Notes: generated from the sequence alone by a model not told the origin. A stretch of 15,139 nucleotides of DNA from LGRD01 sp031415135 (GCA_031415135.1 JANORB010000073.1:1-15139); one strand, 5' to 3'. Counted from the first letter of the stretch, positions 1 through 7,468 are shown. Numbers and translations are program-made.

Positions 1-342
1 TCGGCGCATAACCGGCCGCCATCAACATTGTGTTGCGATCGCGCAGCGGGATGGCCAGCCGTTCGGACAGGCGCAACACCATTTCGCGGCTCGGCAGCGA
101 GCGCCCGGTTTCGACGAAGCTCAGGTGGCGGGTCGAGATCGCGGCGTCGGCCGACAACTCCAGCCGGCTCATCAGGCAACCTCCGTGCTGCGCACTGCGA
201 TATTCGCCCAAGGCACCGGAGGGGCCTCTTCGTGGCCCATGACGGCCCGGCGGCTCATGCCCCGCCGCTGCCGCCACTGCCGCAAGTTCTTACCGAAGGC
301 GTGGCCCGTGGGCCGGGGCGGGGCGGGGTGCGGCGTGTTCAT
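1..342 (-). pseudogene. XRE-type helix-turn-helix regulator, split by an 86-bp insertion; runs off the left edge
   Basis: Two minus-strand reading frames together spell the start of an XRE regulator of the kind that begins with an HTH and usually ends in a MmyB-like ligand domain. The first frame (342 to 172) carries helix 1, GKNLRQWRQRRGMSR, then 25 unrelated residues and a TGA. The second (172 to the edge) resumes with SRLELSADAAISTRHLSF, VETGRSLPSREMVLRL and LMAAGYAP. Joining RRGMSR directly to LELSADAA gives an uninterrupted HTH. The break is an insertion between two 8-bp copies of ATGAGCCG and it shifts the frame. The second part has its own GGAGG (180-184) seven bases before ATG 170-172, and that ATG overlaps the TGA, so coupled restart is possible but would lack helix 1. 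The family match is by recognition; loss of function is inferred. Confidence 0.75.
165..258 (-). repeat. 8-bp direct repeat flanking a 78-bp insert inside the HTH gene
   Basis: CGGCTCAT (ATGAGCCG on the coding strand) occurs at 165-172 and 251-258 with 78 bp between the copies. Removing one copy plus the intervening DNA (86 bp, not a multiple of three) restores the HTH reading frame exactly. I see no convincing terminal inverted repeats in the insert. It could be a small non-autonomous element with an 8-bp target duplication or a slippage product. Confidence 0.65.
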
Positions 343-353
343 CGAGCGCAAAT

Positions 354-594
354 CTACCCCTTGAACGGGTTCACCGTCACGAACCACAGCGCGATGCCGG
401 TGGCGATGATGAAGGCGCCGTCGGCGACCCCGACGACCATGAAGAACTTGGTCTGCAGCTCGTTCATCATCTCGGGCTGGCGCGCCGCCGACTCCATGAA
501 CTTGCCGCCGACGATGCCGATGCCGATGCACGAACCCATCGCACCCAGCCCGATCAAGACCGCCACCGCCAGCGGCAGGATGGACGGTGTTCAT
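354..594 (-). pseudogene. atpE: Orphan ATP synthase F0 subunit c (atpE-like), frameshifted near the start
   Basis: Subunit c is the hairpin that forms the proton-carrying ring of F1F0 ATP synthase. The frame from 566 to 354 reads helix 1 (LIGLGAMGSCIGIGIVGGKF), the polar loop ARQPE, and helix 2 with the ion-binding aspartate in GVADGAFII, ending VTVNPFKG. Helix 1 lacks the glutamine of sodium-type rings, so it looks proton-type. The proper start is ATG 592-594, with AGGAGAA (601-607 on the complement) six bases before it, but that ATG is one base out of frame: MNTV followed by an extra base, then ILPLAVAV. Restoring the frame gives 79 residues, the normal family length. As it stands only a GTG at 564-566 without a ribosome site opens the frame. 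No other atp gene is in the window. It is a pseudogene or a sequencing indel. Confidence 0.72.
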
Positions 595-698
595 CTGCGC
601 TTCTCCTGGGGGGTGATGACGTGGGCCATCTTCCCGCCACGGCGAACTGGCGTCGATGACCTCGCAGGTCAAGCCGCGCCGCCGGTCGAGCCGCCTGT
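595..698. other. Gap between matB and the atpE-like gene
   Basis: This 104-bp gap separates the matB stop (699-701, minus) from the atpE-like start. It holds the AGGAGAA ribosome site of the latter at 601-607. I see no clear promoter or stem-loop plus T-tract terminator. Confidence 0.4.
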
Positions 699-2240
699 TC
701 AGCGCAGGAACAGCGTCTTGTGCTGCTCGCGCAGCAGGTTTTTTTGCACCTTGCCCATGGTGTTGCGTGGCAGCTCGGCCACGACGAACAGGTGCTTGGG
801 CACCTTGAAGTTGGCGATGCTCGTTTTCAACGCGCCGATCAACTCGGCGGCCGAAAGCGCCGCACCCGGTTTGGCCACGACCACCGCCACCACGCCTTCG
901 CCGAAGTCCGGGTGCGGTGCGCCGATCACCGCGCTCTCGGCCACGCCGGGCAGGTCGTTCAGCGTGCCCTCCACCTCGGCCGGGTAGACGTTGTAGCCGC
1001 CGGTGATGATCAGGTCCTTGCTGCGGCCGATGATCGTGACCACGCCACCCGCGTCGACCTTGCCCACGTCACCGGTCTTGAACCAGCCGTCGGCGGTGAA
1101 CTCCTCGGCGGTTTTTTCGGGCATGCGCCAGTAGCCCTTGAACAGGTTCGGGCCGCGCACCTCGATGGCGCCGATCTCGCCGGCGGCGCAGGGCTGGCCA
1201 GCCTCGTCCATCACCCGCAGGCCGACGCCCGGCAGCGCAAAACCGACCGTGCCGCCGCGCCGCTCACCGTGCTCGGGGTCGCACGGGTTGGAGCTCAGCA
1301 TCACCGTTTCGCTCATGCCATAGCGCTCCAGGATGGTGTGGCCGCTGCGCTCGCGGAACGCGTTGAAGGTCTCGATCAGCAGCGGCGCCGAGCCGCTGAC
1401 GAACAGGCGCATGCGGCAGCACGCCTCGCGGTCGAATGCAGGCTCGGCCAGCAGGCGCACATACAGCGTGGGCACACCCATGAACACCGTGGCCTCGGGC
1501 AGGCGCGCGATCACCGCCCTGGCGTCGAACTTGCCGAACCAGATCATCTTGCTGCCGTTGAGCAGCGCGCCATGCGACGCGACGAACAGGCCGTGCACAT
1601 GGAAGATCGGCAGCGCGTGGATCAACACGTCGCCGGGCCTCCAGCACCAGTAGTCCTTCAGCGTCAGCGCGTTGCTCAGCAGGTTGCCATGCGTCAGCAT
1701 CGCGCCCTTGCTGCGGCCGGTGGTGCCGCTGGTGTACAGGATCGCGGCCAGTTCGTCAGCGCCTTTGGGCGCGGGCGTGTGGCGGTCGCCGTGGTGGGCG
1801 GCGCGCTCCAGCAGGCTGCCCGTGCGGTCGTCGTTGAGCGTGAACACATGCGCGGTGCCGGCGCGGAACGCGATCTTCGAGACCCAGCCGAAATTTTTGC
1901 CCGAACACACCACCACGCTCGGCTCGGCGTTGGCGATGAAGTATTCGATCTCGCTGCTCTGGTAGGCGGTGTTGAGCGGCAGGTACACCAGGCCGGCGCG
2001 CAATACGGCCAGGTAGAGCATCAGCGCCTCGACGCTTTTTTCGGTCTGCACGGCAATCCGCGCGCCGGCCGGCAGCTCGAGCGAGGCGATCAGGTTGGCG
2101 ATCTTCGCCGTCGCGCGGTCCAGGTCGCGCCAGCTGTAGAAGAGCGCCTCGCCGCCGTCCGCAGTTTCGATCGCGGTGGCGTCCAGGTCGGGCGGGAACG
2201 CGCGGCGCAGCGCGCTGAAGAGGTTGTGGTCGGTCGGCAT
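699..2240 (-). CDS. matB: Malonyl-CoA synthetase (MatB-type acyl-CoA synthetase)
   Basis: A 513-residue cytosolic ANL-superfamily adenylating enzyme. MatB proteins join malonate (sometimes methylmalonate) to CoA with ATP, releasing AMP and pyrophosphate. All core motifs are present: the phosphate loop YTSGTTGRSKGA (169-180), HVHGLF (214-219), ERYGMSET (305-312), WFKTGD (386-391), GRSKDLIITGGYNVYP (405-420) and the catalytic lysine in PRNTMGKVQK (Lys497). The length fits the family. I chose ATG 2238-2240 (MPTDHN); an in-frame upstream ATG gives MTSRKDND and cannot be excluded. The gene lies 86 bp downstream of the Bug gene on the same strand, so the two probably form one operon for uptake and activation of a dicarboxylate. 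No malonyl-CoA decarboxylase (MatA) is nearby. The acyl-CoA synthetase class is secure; malonate as substrate rests on overall resemblance. Confidence 0.88.
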   Translation of the reverse strand: MPTDHNLFSALRRAFPPDLDATAIETADGGEALFYSWRDLDRATAKIANLIASLELPAGARIAVQTEKSVEALMLYLAVLRAGLVYLPLNTAYQSSEIEYFIANAEPSVVVCSGKNFGWVSKIAFRAGTAHVFTLNDDRTGSLLERAAHHGDRHTPAPKGADELAAILYTSGTTGRSKGAMLTHGNLLSNALTLKDYWCWRPGDVLIHALPIFHVHGLFVASHGALLNGSKMIWFGKFDARAVIARLPEATVFMGVPTLYVRLLAEPAFDREACCRMRLFVSGSAPLLIETFNAFRERSGHTILERYGMSETVMLSSNPCDPEHGERRGGTVGFALPGVGLRVMDEAGQPCAAGEIGAIEVRGPNLFKGYWRMPEKTAEEFTADGWFKTGDVGKVDAGGVVTIIGRSKDLIITGGYNVYPAEVEGTLNDLPGVAESAVIGAPHPDFGEGVVAVVVAKPGAALSAAELIGALKTSIANFKVPKHLFVVAELPRNTMGKVQKNLLREQHKTLFLR

Positions 2241-2326
2241 GGGGTCGTTGTCCTTGCGGCTCGTCATTCGCAGCCTGTCTTCGCGGCCAGTCTTCGCGGT
2301 GCGCTCGGGGGTGACGCTGCCGGGCA

Positions 2327-3337
2327 TCAGTCCAGCTTCGCGCCCGAGCTTTTCACCACCTCGGCCCAGCGCTTGACTTCGGCGCTGACGAACTTGCCGT
2401 AGGCATCGCCATAGAGGTTCGGCGTTTCGGCACCCAGGCCGTTCCAGGTCTTGACGAGTTCCTCGGAATTCAGCGCCCTGGTCAACTCGGCCGTCATGCG
2501 GTCGATCACGTCCTTCGGCGTTCCCTTGGGCGCCCACAGGCCGTACCAGGTGGCGACCTGGTAGGTCGGCACCCCGCCTTCGGCGCTGGTCGGCACGTCG
2601 GCGAAGCCCGGCGCACGCTTGGCCGATGCGACCGCGAGCGCCGTGATGCGCCCGTTCTTGATGTGCGTGGCCGATGAGCCCAGGCCGTCGAACATCATGT
2701 CCACCTGGCCGGCGATCAGGTCTTGCAGCGCCGGCCCGGCGCCGCGATACGGGATGTGGGTGATGAAGGTCTTGGTCTGCAGCTTGAACAACTCGCCGGC
2801 CAGGTGGTGCGAGGTGCCGTTGCCGGCCGAGCCGTAGTTCAGCTTGCCCGGGTTCTTGCGCGCGTAATCCAGCAAGCCCTTCAGGTCGGTGACCGGCAGG
2901 TTCTTCGGGTTCACCACGATGACCTGCGGCACGCTGGAGATCAGCCCGACGGGAATGAAATCGGTCTCGATGTTGTAGTCGAGCCTGGGGTACATCGACG
3001 GTGCGATGGCGTGGTGCACCGCGCCCATGAAAAACGTGTAGCCGTCGGGCGCGGCCTTGGCGGCCACCCCGGCGCCCACCGTGCCGCCGGCGCCGCCCTT
3101 GTTGTCGATGATCACTTGCTTGCCGAGGTTCTTGCTCAGCACCGCGGTCAGCGGGCGGGCAAACGTGTCGGTTCCGCCGCCGGCCGGGAAGGGCACGATG
3201 AGGGTCACCGGTTTGCTCGGCCAGCCGCTCTGCGCCAGCGCCCACGGGCTGGCCAGGCCGCAGGCCAGCGCGGCGGCGCCGATGGCCGCGATCGAGAACG
3301 GGCGAGCCGCGCCGCGGCGCAGGGTGGAATGGTTCAT
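2327..3337 (-). CDS. Bug/TctC-family periplasmic solute-binding protein
   Basis: A 336-residue secreted binding protein of the tripartite tricarboxylate transporter family. It has a signal peptide: a basic start, a hydrophobic stretch around residues 15-30, and a likely cut after ALA at 35. The mature start WPSKPVTLIVPFPAGGGTD (39-58) and GSAGNGTSHHL (169-179) are the loops that in this family contact the carboxylate through main-chain atoms and water. HIPYRGAGPALQDL and the FADVPTSAE region are also typical. ATG 3335-3337 is preceded by GGAGA. It is followed by matB and is divergent from the sigma54 activator, which suggests the ligand is a small dicarboxylate. No TctA or TctB membrane subunit is in the window, so it must use partners elsewhere or act as a sensor. 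The ligand cannot be read from the sequence. Confidence 0.93.
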   Translation of the reverse strand: MNHSTLRRGAARPFSIAAIGAAALACGLASPWALAQSGWPSKPVTLIVPFPAGGGTDTFARPLTAVLSKNLGKQVIIDNKGGAGGTVGAGVAAKAAPDGYTFFMGAVHHAIAPSMYPRLDYNIETDFIPVGLISSVPQVIVVNPKNLPVTDLKGLLDYARKNPGKLNYGSAGNGTSHHLAGELFKLQTKTFITHIPYRGAGPALQDLIAGQVDMMFDGLGSSATHIKNGRITALAVASAKRAPGFADVPTSAEGGVPTYQVATWYGLWAPKGTPKDVIDRMTAELTRALNSEELVKTWNGLGAETPNLYGDAYGKFVSAEVKRWAEVVKSSGAKLD

Positions 3338-3537
3338 GGCTTGTCTCCGTCGGTTGAATGAGTGGCTTGATCGCGGCAGGGCGCGCCGCGCCGGACCGCA
3401 GTGTGCCGCAAGTCGTGGAGGCGACTGGCGCGGGAACGTGCCTTCTTTCCGGGCACGCGGCGCCGGGGCTCAGGGTTTTCCGGGGGCTTGGCCTCGCAGC
3501 GGCTAAAGTGTCTGGTTTTCCGACAACGCCGATTCTG
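3338..3537. promoter_or_regulatory. Divergent control region between the Bug-matB operon and the sigma54 activator
   Basis: About 200 bp lie between the two divergent starts. An operon next to a sigma54 activator should carry a GG-N10-GC promoter. The nearest candidate on the minus strand is AGGCACGTTCCCGCGCC near 3425-3442, whose spacing is one base wrong. I could not identify a convincing promoter or upstream activator repeat, so the control role is inferred from gene layout. Confidence 0.4.
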
Positions 3538-5043
3538 ATGACCCCACCCGCACTGACCTTGCCTGCCGACGCCGACGGTGTGCTCAAGCTCGCCGCGCAA
3601 AGCCTGTTCGACACCTTTGCCCGCACGGCGATGGGGATGATGGTGGTCGACCGGGCCCACCGCATCGTCTGGATCAGCGAAGGCTACAAGCGCTTCCTGC
3701 CGGCGCTGGGCCATGCCGAGGCCGACTTCGTCGGCCGCCGCGTCGAAGAGGTGGTGCCCAACACCATGATGGCCCAGGTGATCGAGACCGGCCAGGCCAT
3801 CGTGGTCGACCTGCTGAGCAACCAGGCCGGCACGTTCCTGGTCAGCCGCCTGCCGCTGCGCGACGCGCAGGGCGAGGTGATCGGCGCCCTCGGCCTGGTG
3901 CTGCTGGACCACCCCGAGACCACGATGCAGCCGCTGATCGCCAAGTTCAGCCGCCTCGAGCGTGAACTGGGCGAGGCGCGCCAGCAGCTCGCCGCGCAGC
4001 GCCGGCCCAAGCACACGATTGCCAGCTTCATCGGCGCCAGCGCGGCGGCACTGGAAGTCAAGCGCCAGGCGCGCCGGGTGGCGCAGGCCGACAGCACGGT
4101 GCTGCTGCTGGGCGAAACCGGCACCGGCAAAGAGCTGCTGGCGCACGGCATCCACGCGGCCAGCCCGCGCGCGGCCAAACCGTTCATCGGCGTCAACATC
4201 GCGGCCGTGCCTGAAACCTTGCTGGAGGCCGAGTTCTTCGGCGTGGCGCCGGGCGCCTACACCGGCGCCGACCGCAAGGGTCGCGACGGCAAGTTCAAGG
4301 CGGCCGATGGCGGCAGCTTGCTGCTGGACGAAATCGGCGACATGCCGCTGGCCTTGCAAAGCAAGTTGTTGCGCGTGCTGCAGGAGCAGGAGCTCGAGCC
4401 GCTGGGCAGCAACCGCGTGCAGCGGGTCGACGTGCGGGTGATCGCCGCCACCAGCCGCGACCTGCAGGCCATGGTGGCGGCCGGCACCTTTCGCGCCGAC
4501 CTGTTCTACCGCATCAACGTGCTGCCGATCCGCCTGCCCGCGCTGCGCGAGCGCCTGGGCGACCTGGAAGCGCTGGTCGATGCGCTGGCCGACGACATCG
4601 CGCGCCGCAGCGGCCTGCCGCACAAGGGCCTGAGCGCCGACGCGCTGGCGCTGCTGGCCTGCCACGCCTGGCCGGGCAACATCCGTGAATTGCGCAACGT
4701 GCTGGAGCAGGCCACGCTGATGACCGACGACATGCTGCTGACCCCGGCGCACTTCAAGGGCACGGTGGTCGGCGGCCTGGTGCCGCCAGCCGTTGATCCC
4801 GCCATGATGTCTGCGCTGATCGAACTCGAGCCCGATCGTCAGCACCTGCCGGCACCCGCCGCCGCGCTCAAGCCGCTGCCGCAGGCGGTGGCCGAACTCG
4901 AGGCCCGCTCCATCCATGACGCGCTGGCCGCCACCGCCGGCAACAAGCTGGCGGCGTCGCGGCTGCTCGGCATTTCGCGCGCGACGCTGTATGAAAAGCT
5001 GGTGCTCTATCCGCAGCGGCCGCTGCGGCAGCCGGTGCTGTAG
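3538..5043 (+). CDS. Sigma54-dependent transcriptional activator, PAS-AAA+-Fis
   Basis: A 501-residue enhancer-binding protein from ATG 3538; the open frame extends upstream to 3358 but that part shows no domain. Residues about 20-125 form a PAS-like sensor (FDTFARTAMGMMVVD, with ISEGYKRF and VVPNTMM). The AAA+ ATPase has Walker A GETGTGKE (192-199), the sigma54-contact loop GAYTGA (239-244, tyrosine for the usual phenylalanine), Walker B LLLDEIGDMP (261-270) and FRADLFYRINVLPIRLPALR (318-337). A Fis-type HTH, AGNKLAASRLLGISRATLYEKL, is at 467-488. There is no receiver domain, so the PAS sensor probably sees a ligand directly. It is divergent from Bug-matB and is the natural candidate for their activator. 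Class assignment is firm; the target is inferred. Confidence 0.93.
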   Translation: MTPPALTLPADADGVLKLAAQSLFDTFARTAMGMMVVDRAHRIVWISEGYKRFLPALGHAEADFVGRRVEEVVPNTMMAQVIETGQAIVVDLLSNQAGTFLVSRLPLRDAQGEVIGALGLVLLDHPETTMQPLIAKFSRLERELGEARQQLAAQRRPKHTIASFIGASAAALEVKRQARRVAQADSTVLLLGETGTGKELLAHGIHAASPRAAKPFIGVNIAAVPETLLEAEFFGVAPGAYTGADRKGRDGKFKAADGGSLLLDEIGDMPLALQSKLLRVLQEQELEPLGSNRVQRVDVRVIAATSRDLQAMVAAGTFRADLFYRINVLPIRLPALRERLGDLEALVDALADDIARRSGLPHKGLSADALALLACHAWPGNIRELRNVLEQATLMTDDMLLTPAHFKGTVVGGLVPPAVDPAMMSALIELEPDRQHLPAPAAALKPLPQAVAELEARSIHDALAATAGNKLAASRLLGISRATLYEKLVLYPQRPLRQPVL

Positions 5044-5061
5044 GCGGGCAGGGGCGGCCGC

Positions 5062-6006
5062 ATGAAAAACCTGTTGCCATGCATCGTCTGGGTGGCGTTG
5101 GTCGGGTTGCCGGTGAGCGTGCGCGCCGCCGCGCCGGACGCACCCGACCAGACCGTGCTGATCAAGATCCTGCGCGACGAGGCCGCGGTGTACGAGCACG
5201 GCGACGGCGTCGAGCGCGATGGCGCGCGTGCCGCCGCGCTGTATTGCCAGGCCGCGAAGATGGGCGACGCCGAATCCCAGTTCAACCTGGGTTGGCTTTA
5301 CACCAACGGCCGCGGTGTCGAGCGCAGCGAAGCCACGGCGGCGTTCTTCTTTCATGCCGCCGCCGAACAGGGTTTCGAGCAGGCCAGGCGCATGCTCGGC
5401 AGCGTGGGCGGCCCCAGTGTCGACGTGCCCGAATGCATGCGCCCGAGCCCCAAGCCGGCGCCACTGCCGGCCCGCGTGGCCGCGGCGCCAGGCCCGCGTT
5501 CAACCGCGCCCAAGCCATTCGCGCCGGCGGTCGAGGTCGTCTCCCGGGCGCCGAAGAACATCCTCGACCTGGTCAAGCAGATGGCGCCCGAATACAAGCT
5601 CGAGCCGCAACTGGTGCTGGCCGTCATCGAGACCGAATCCAACTTCGACACGATTGCGCTGTCGCCCAAGAATGCCAAGGGGCTGATGCAGCTTATTCCC
5701 GAAACCGCCGCGCGCTTCGGGGTGCGCAATGCCTACGACCCGGCGCAGAACATCCGCGGCGGCATGGCCTACCTGCGCTGGCTGCTGGCCTACTTCGAGG
5801 GCGATGTGTCGCTGGTGGCCGCCGCCTACAACGCCGGCGAAGGCGCGGTCGATCGCTACCGCGGCGTGCCGCCCTACCTGGAGACGCTGACCTATGTGCG
5901 CAAGATCCTCACCAGCGCGCGCATGGTCGACCACGCCTTCGACGCCGGCGTGACCGAGCCGTCGCCGCAGCTGCGCCTGATCCGGGAGCCGCAGCGGCGC
6001 CGGTGA
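5062..6006 (+). CDS. Lytic transglycosylase with Sel1-like repeats (SLT domain)
   Basis: A 314-residue exported enzyme. Residues 1-23 form a signal peptide ending VRAAA. Two Sel1-like repeats follow at about 38-113 (AALYCQAAKMGDAESQFNLG, then AAFFFHAAAEQGFEQARRML), then a proline- and alanine-rich linker (about 125-160). The SLT domain spans about 165-290, with IETESNFD and catalytic Glu192, GLMQLIPETAARFG (207-220) and AAYNAGEGAV (254-263). Such enzymes cleave the MurNAc-GlcNAc bond of peptidoglycan and make 1,6-anhydro ends; Sel1 repeats usually bind proteins. The start is 18 bp after the activator's stop on the same strand, so it may be read through from that gene, though the functions look unrelated. 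Domain call is firm; whether it serves general wall turnover or a secretion machine is unknown. Confidence 0.92.
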   Translation: MKNLLPCIVWVALVGLPVSVRAAAPDAPDQTVLIKILRDEAAVYEHGDGVERDGARAAALYCQAAKMGDAESQFNLGWLYTNGRGVERSEATAAFFFHAAAEQGFEQARRMLGSVGGPSVDVPECMRPSPKPAPLPARVAAAPGPRSTAPKPFAPAVEVVSRAPKNILDLVKQMAPEYKLEPQLVLAVIETESNFDTIALSPKNAKGLMQLIPETAARFGVRNAYDPAQNIRGGMAYLRWLLAYFEGDVSLVAAAYNAGEGAVDRYRGVPPYLETLTYVRKILTSARMVDHAFDAGVTEPSPQLRLIREPQRRR

Positions 6007-6033
6007 CGGCCGTGGCGGTGGCCGGGTGACACG

Positions 6034-6095
6034 GCAAGTGAAATCTGCGCCGCGCAAGTGAAAGGGCGGTGCCGCGAAGGGTGAATTGCGCGCCG
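6034..6095 (+). repeat. Two to three short direct repeats after the transglycosylase gene
   Basis: GCAAGTGAAA occurs at 6034-6043 and again at 6054-6063, a period of 20 bp. The longer unit is roughly GTGAAATCTGCGCCGCG, and a weaker third copy (GTGAATTGCGCGCCGCG) lies near 6079-6095. Clustered short repeats of this look are found at the ends of some IS21-family elements, but no transposase is present, so this may be an insertion-sequence scar or a regulator site. Confidence 0.4.
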
Positions 6096-6241
6096 CGGCA
6101 GCGCACGCTGAGCGCTGTCGTTGATCCGTTCCAGCCGCTCACCGCCCGCAGCTTCCCGGCGTGCCGAGCTTCACTGGCGCCATCCTGGAGATGCCGGTCC
6201 TGAGGCGATGGCATCAATGCCCGGGATGCGCAGAGCGCCAG

Positions 6242-6733
6242 TCAGCTTTCGGGCGTAAAGCCCGACCCCTTCACCAGCGGCCCCCAGAAATCGTGCTCGG
6301 CGCGCATCGCGTCGCGCAACTGCGCCGGCGTGCCGGTTTGCACGGCGAGGCCGACCTTCTCCCAGGCCTCGCGCAGATCAGCCTCCTGTGCCACGGCGCG
6401 GATCGCATGGGCTGCGGTGGCCACCACGGCGCCGGCGCTGCGCGGGGGCATGAACGCGCCATACCACTCGCGCTGGCCCAGTCCGGCCAACCCCAGTTCG
6501 CCAAAACTCGGCGCCTCCGGGAAGAAGGGCGAGCGCCGGTCCCACGTGGTGGCCAGCACGCGAAGCTTGCCCGCTTGCTGCAGCGCACGCGCCGAGCCTT
6601 CGGTCGCGATGGCCAATGCCACCTCGCCGGCGGCCACCGCTTGCATCGCCGCCAAACCGCCGCAGTAGGGAATGTGCGACAACTCGAGCCCAAGCTCGCG
6701 CGCCGCCAGTATCCTCTCGCGCAACGAGGTCAT
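6242..6733 (-). pseudogene. C-terminal half of a second Bug/TctC-family binding protein
   Basis: The minus-strand frame ending at 6242 matches only the second half of a Bug protein: ELSHIPYCGGLAAMQAV, GEVALAIATEGSARALQ, LRVLATTWDRRSPFFPEAP, REWYGAFMPPRSAG and the terminal FWGPLVKGSGFTPES. About 164 residues remain of roughly 325; the signal peptide and the first lobe, including the PAGGGTD loop, are missing. The frame stays open to 6817, but residues beyond about 6735 are only the complement of the LysR fragment. Without a signal peptide the product could not reach the periplasm, so I call it a remnant. It abuts the LysR remnant head to head, which suggests both lost their 5' ends in one event. 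Confidence 0.8.
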
Positions 6734-7043
6734 GCCCGAATCGCCGGTGGCACTCGCCTTCGCGGCCGCAGGCCTCGAGATCCCGCGCCGCATCGTCAGC
6801 TCGGGCTCGCTGAACACGCGCTACAACCTGCTGGCGACGGGGCGCTTCGTCACCTGCATTCCGCATTCGCTGCTGCCCTTCAGCCGCGAGCGCAGTGGCC
6901 TGAGCATCCTGCCGCTGCAGCTGCCGGTGTGGCAGGCCGCGACCATGATCCTCACGCTGAAGGGCCGCGTGCTCAGCCCGGCGGCGGAGCTCTTTCTGGC
7001 GCAGCTGCGCGAGTTGGCTCGCCCGTCTTCAAAGCAGTCTTGA
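6732..7043 (+). pseudogene. C-terminal fragment of a LysR-family regulator
   Basis: The plus-strand frame from about 6732 to the TGA at 7041-7043 reads ESPVALAFAAAGLEIPRR, SLNTRYNLLATGRFVTCIP, RSGLSILPLQLP and ILTLKGRVLSPAAELFL. This is the end of the LysR effector-binding domain. Roughly 100 of about 300 residues survive; the DNA-binding HTH and first effector subdomain are gone. In this order LysR genes often sit divergent from a Bug gene, and here the partner (6242-6733, minus) is cut at the same point. The tetranucleotide CATG at 6731-6734 supplies an ATG on both strands, one for each fragment. The fragment would not bind DNA. Confidence 0.77.
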
Positions 7044-7468
7044 GCTGCTGCGTGACTGAGCGACATCGGGGCACGACATGCGGCCGGATCCGGCGCACGG
7101 TGCGGCTTGGCGCACCACGGCGGTGGCCTGCGCCTGAGCTGTTCGCAAGGCCCGGACGCAGGCTCGGTTGTCTCGATGGGCTCTTCTTCATGTGATCTGC
7201 CGCCGTTCGGGTCGCTGTTCTTGCTGGCTGCTTCGACACGACTCGACTTCTCGGCCCGCCGGCACTGCGCGACCCGGAGAACGGATCACATCGCGATGCC
7301 CAGCTGCCGGCGCGAGCCGCGGTGGAACCGTTCGCGCCCTCATCCCGACCCTTTGCACCCGTCAACGAAGCTTTCGTCGCCATCCGGTATCGCCGGCGGG
7401 CGTAAACGGCGAGAGTCACGCCAGCGACGGAACGCCGTCGGCAATCAAGCAGCCCACCGGGGTGAATC
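7044..7468. other. 425-bp stretch with no recognisable gene
   Basis: Open frames exist on both strands but all read as arginine- and serine-rich noise typical of GC-rich shadow frames. A GC-rich segment near 7385-7445 (GCCGGCGGGCG and ACGCCGTCGGC) could fold but matches no riboswitch I can recognise, including the GEMM-type c-di-GMP fold I compared because a GGDEF stub follows. It is likely eroded DNA. Confidence 0.4.

Noticed and set aside
3425..3442. Possible sigma54 promoter (AGGCACG with GC downstream) upstream of the Bug gene on the minus strand
   Set aside because: The distance between GG and GC is one base off the strict 10-bp spacing in either reading, and the -12 part lacks TTGC.
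3489..3503. TGGC and GGC with correct -24/-12 spacing before the activator gene on the plus strand
   Set aside because: Only the invariant dinucleotides fit in very GC-rich DNA; the rest of the consensus is absent and such a match is expected by chance.
3358..3537. The 60-residue upstream extension of the sigma54 activator
   Set aside because: It has no domain, overlaps the divergent control region and is arginine-rich; ATG 3538 directly precedes the PAS region.
3334..5355. A 673-residue minus-strand open frame opposite the sigma54 activator
   Set aside because: Its composition (His, Gln, Arg, Ala repeats) is the usual antisense shadow of a GC-rich gene, and the plus strand encodes a complete enhancer-binding protein.
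6003..6026. Stem CGGCC/GGCCG just after the transglycosylase stop as a terminator
   Set aside because: The stem is short, the loop is large and there is no T-tract.
7385..7468. A possible riboswitch (c-di-GMP or fluoride type) ahead of the small open frame and GGDEF stub
   Set aside because: Conserved bases of the known folds were not found; the stretch is merely GC-rich with weak pairing.
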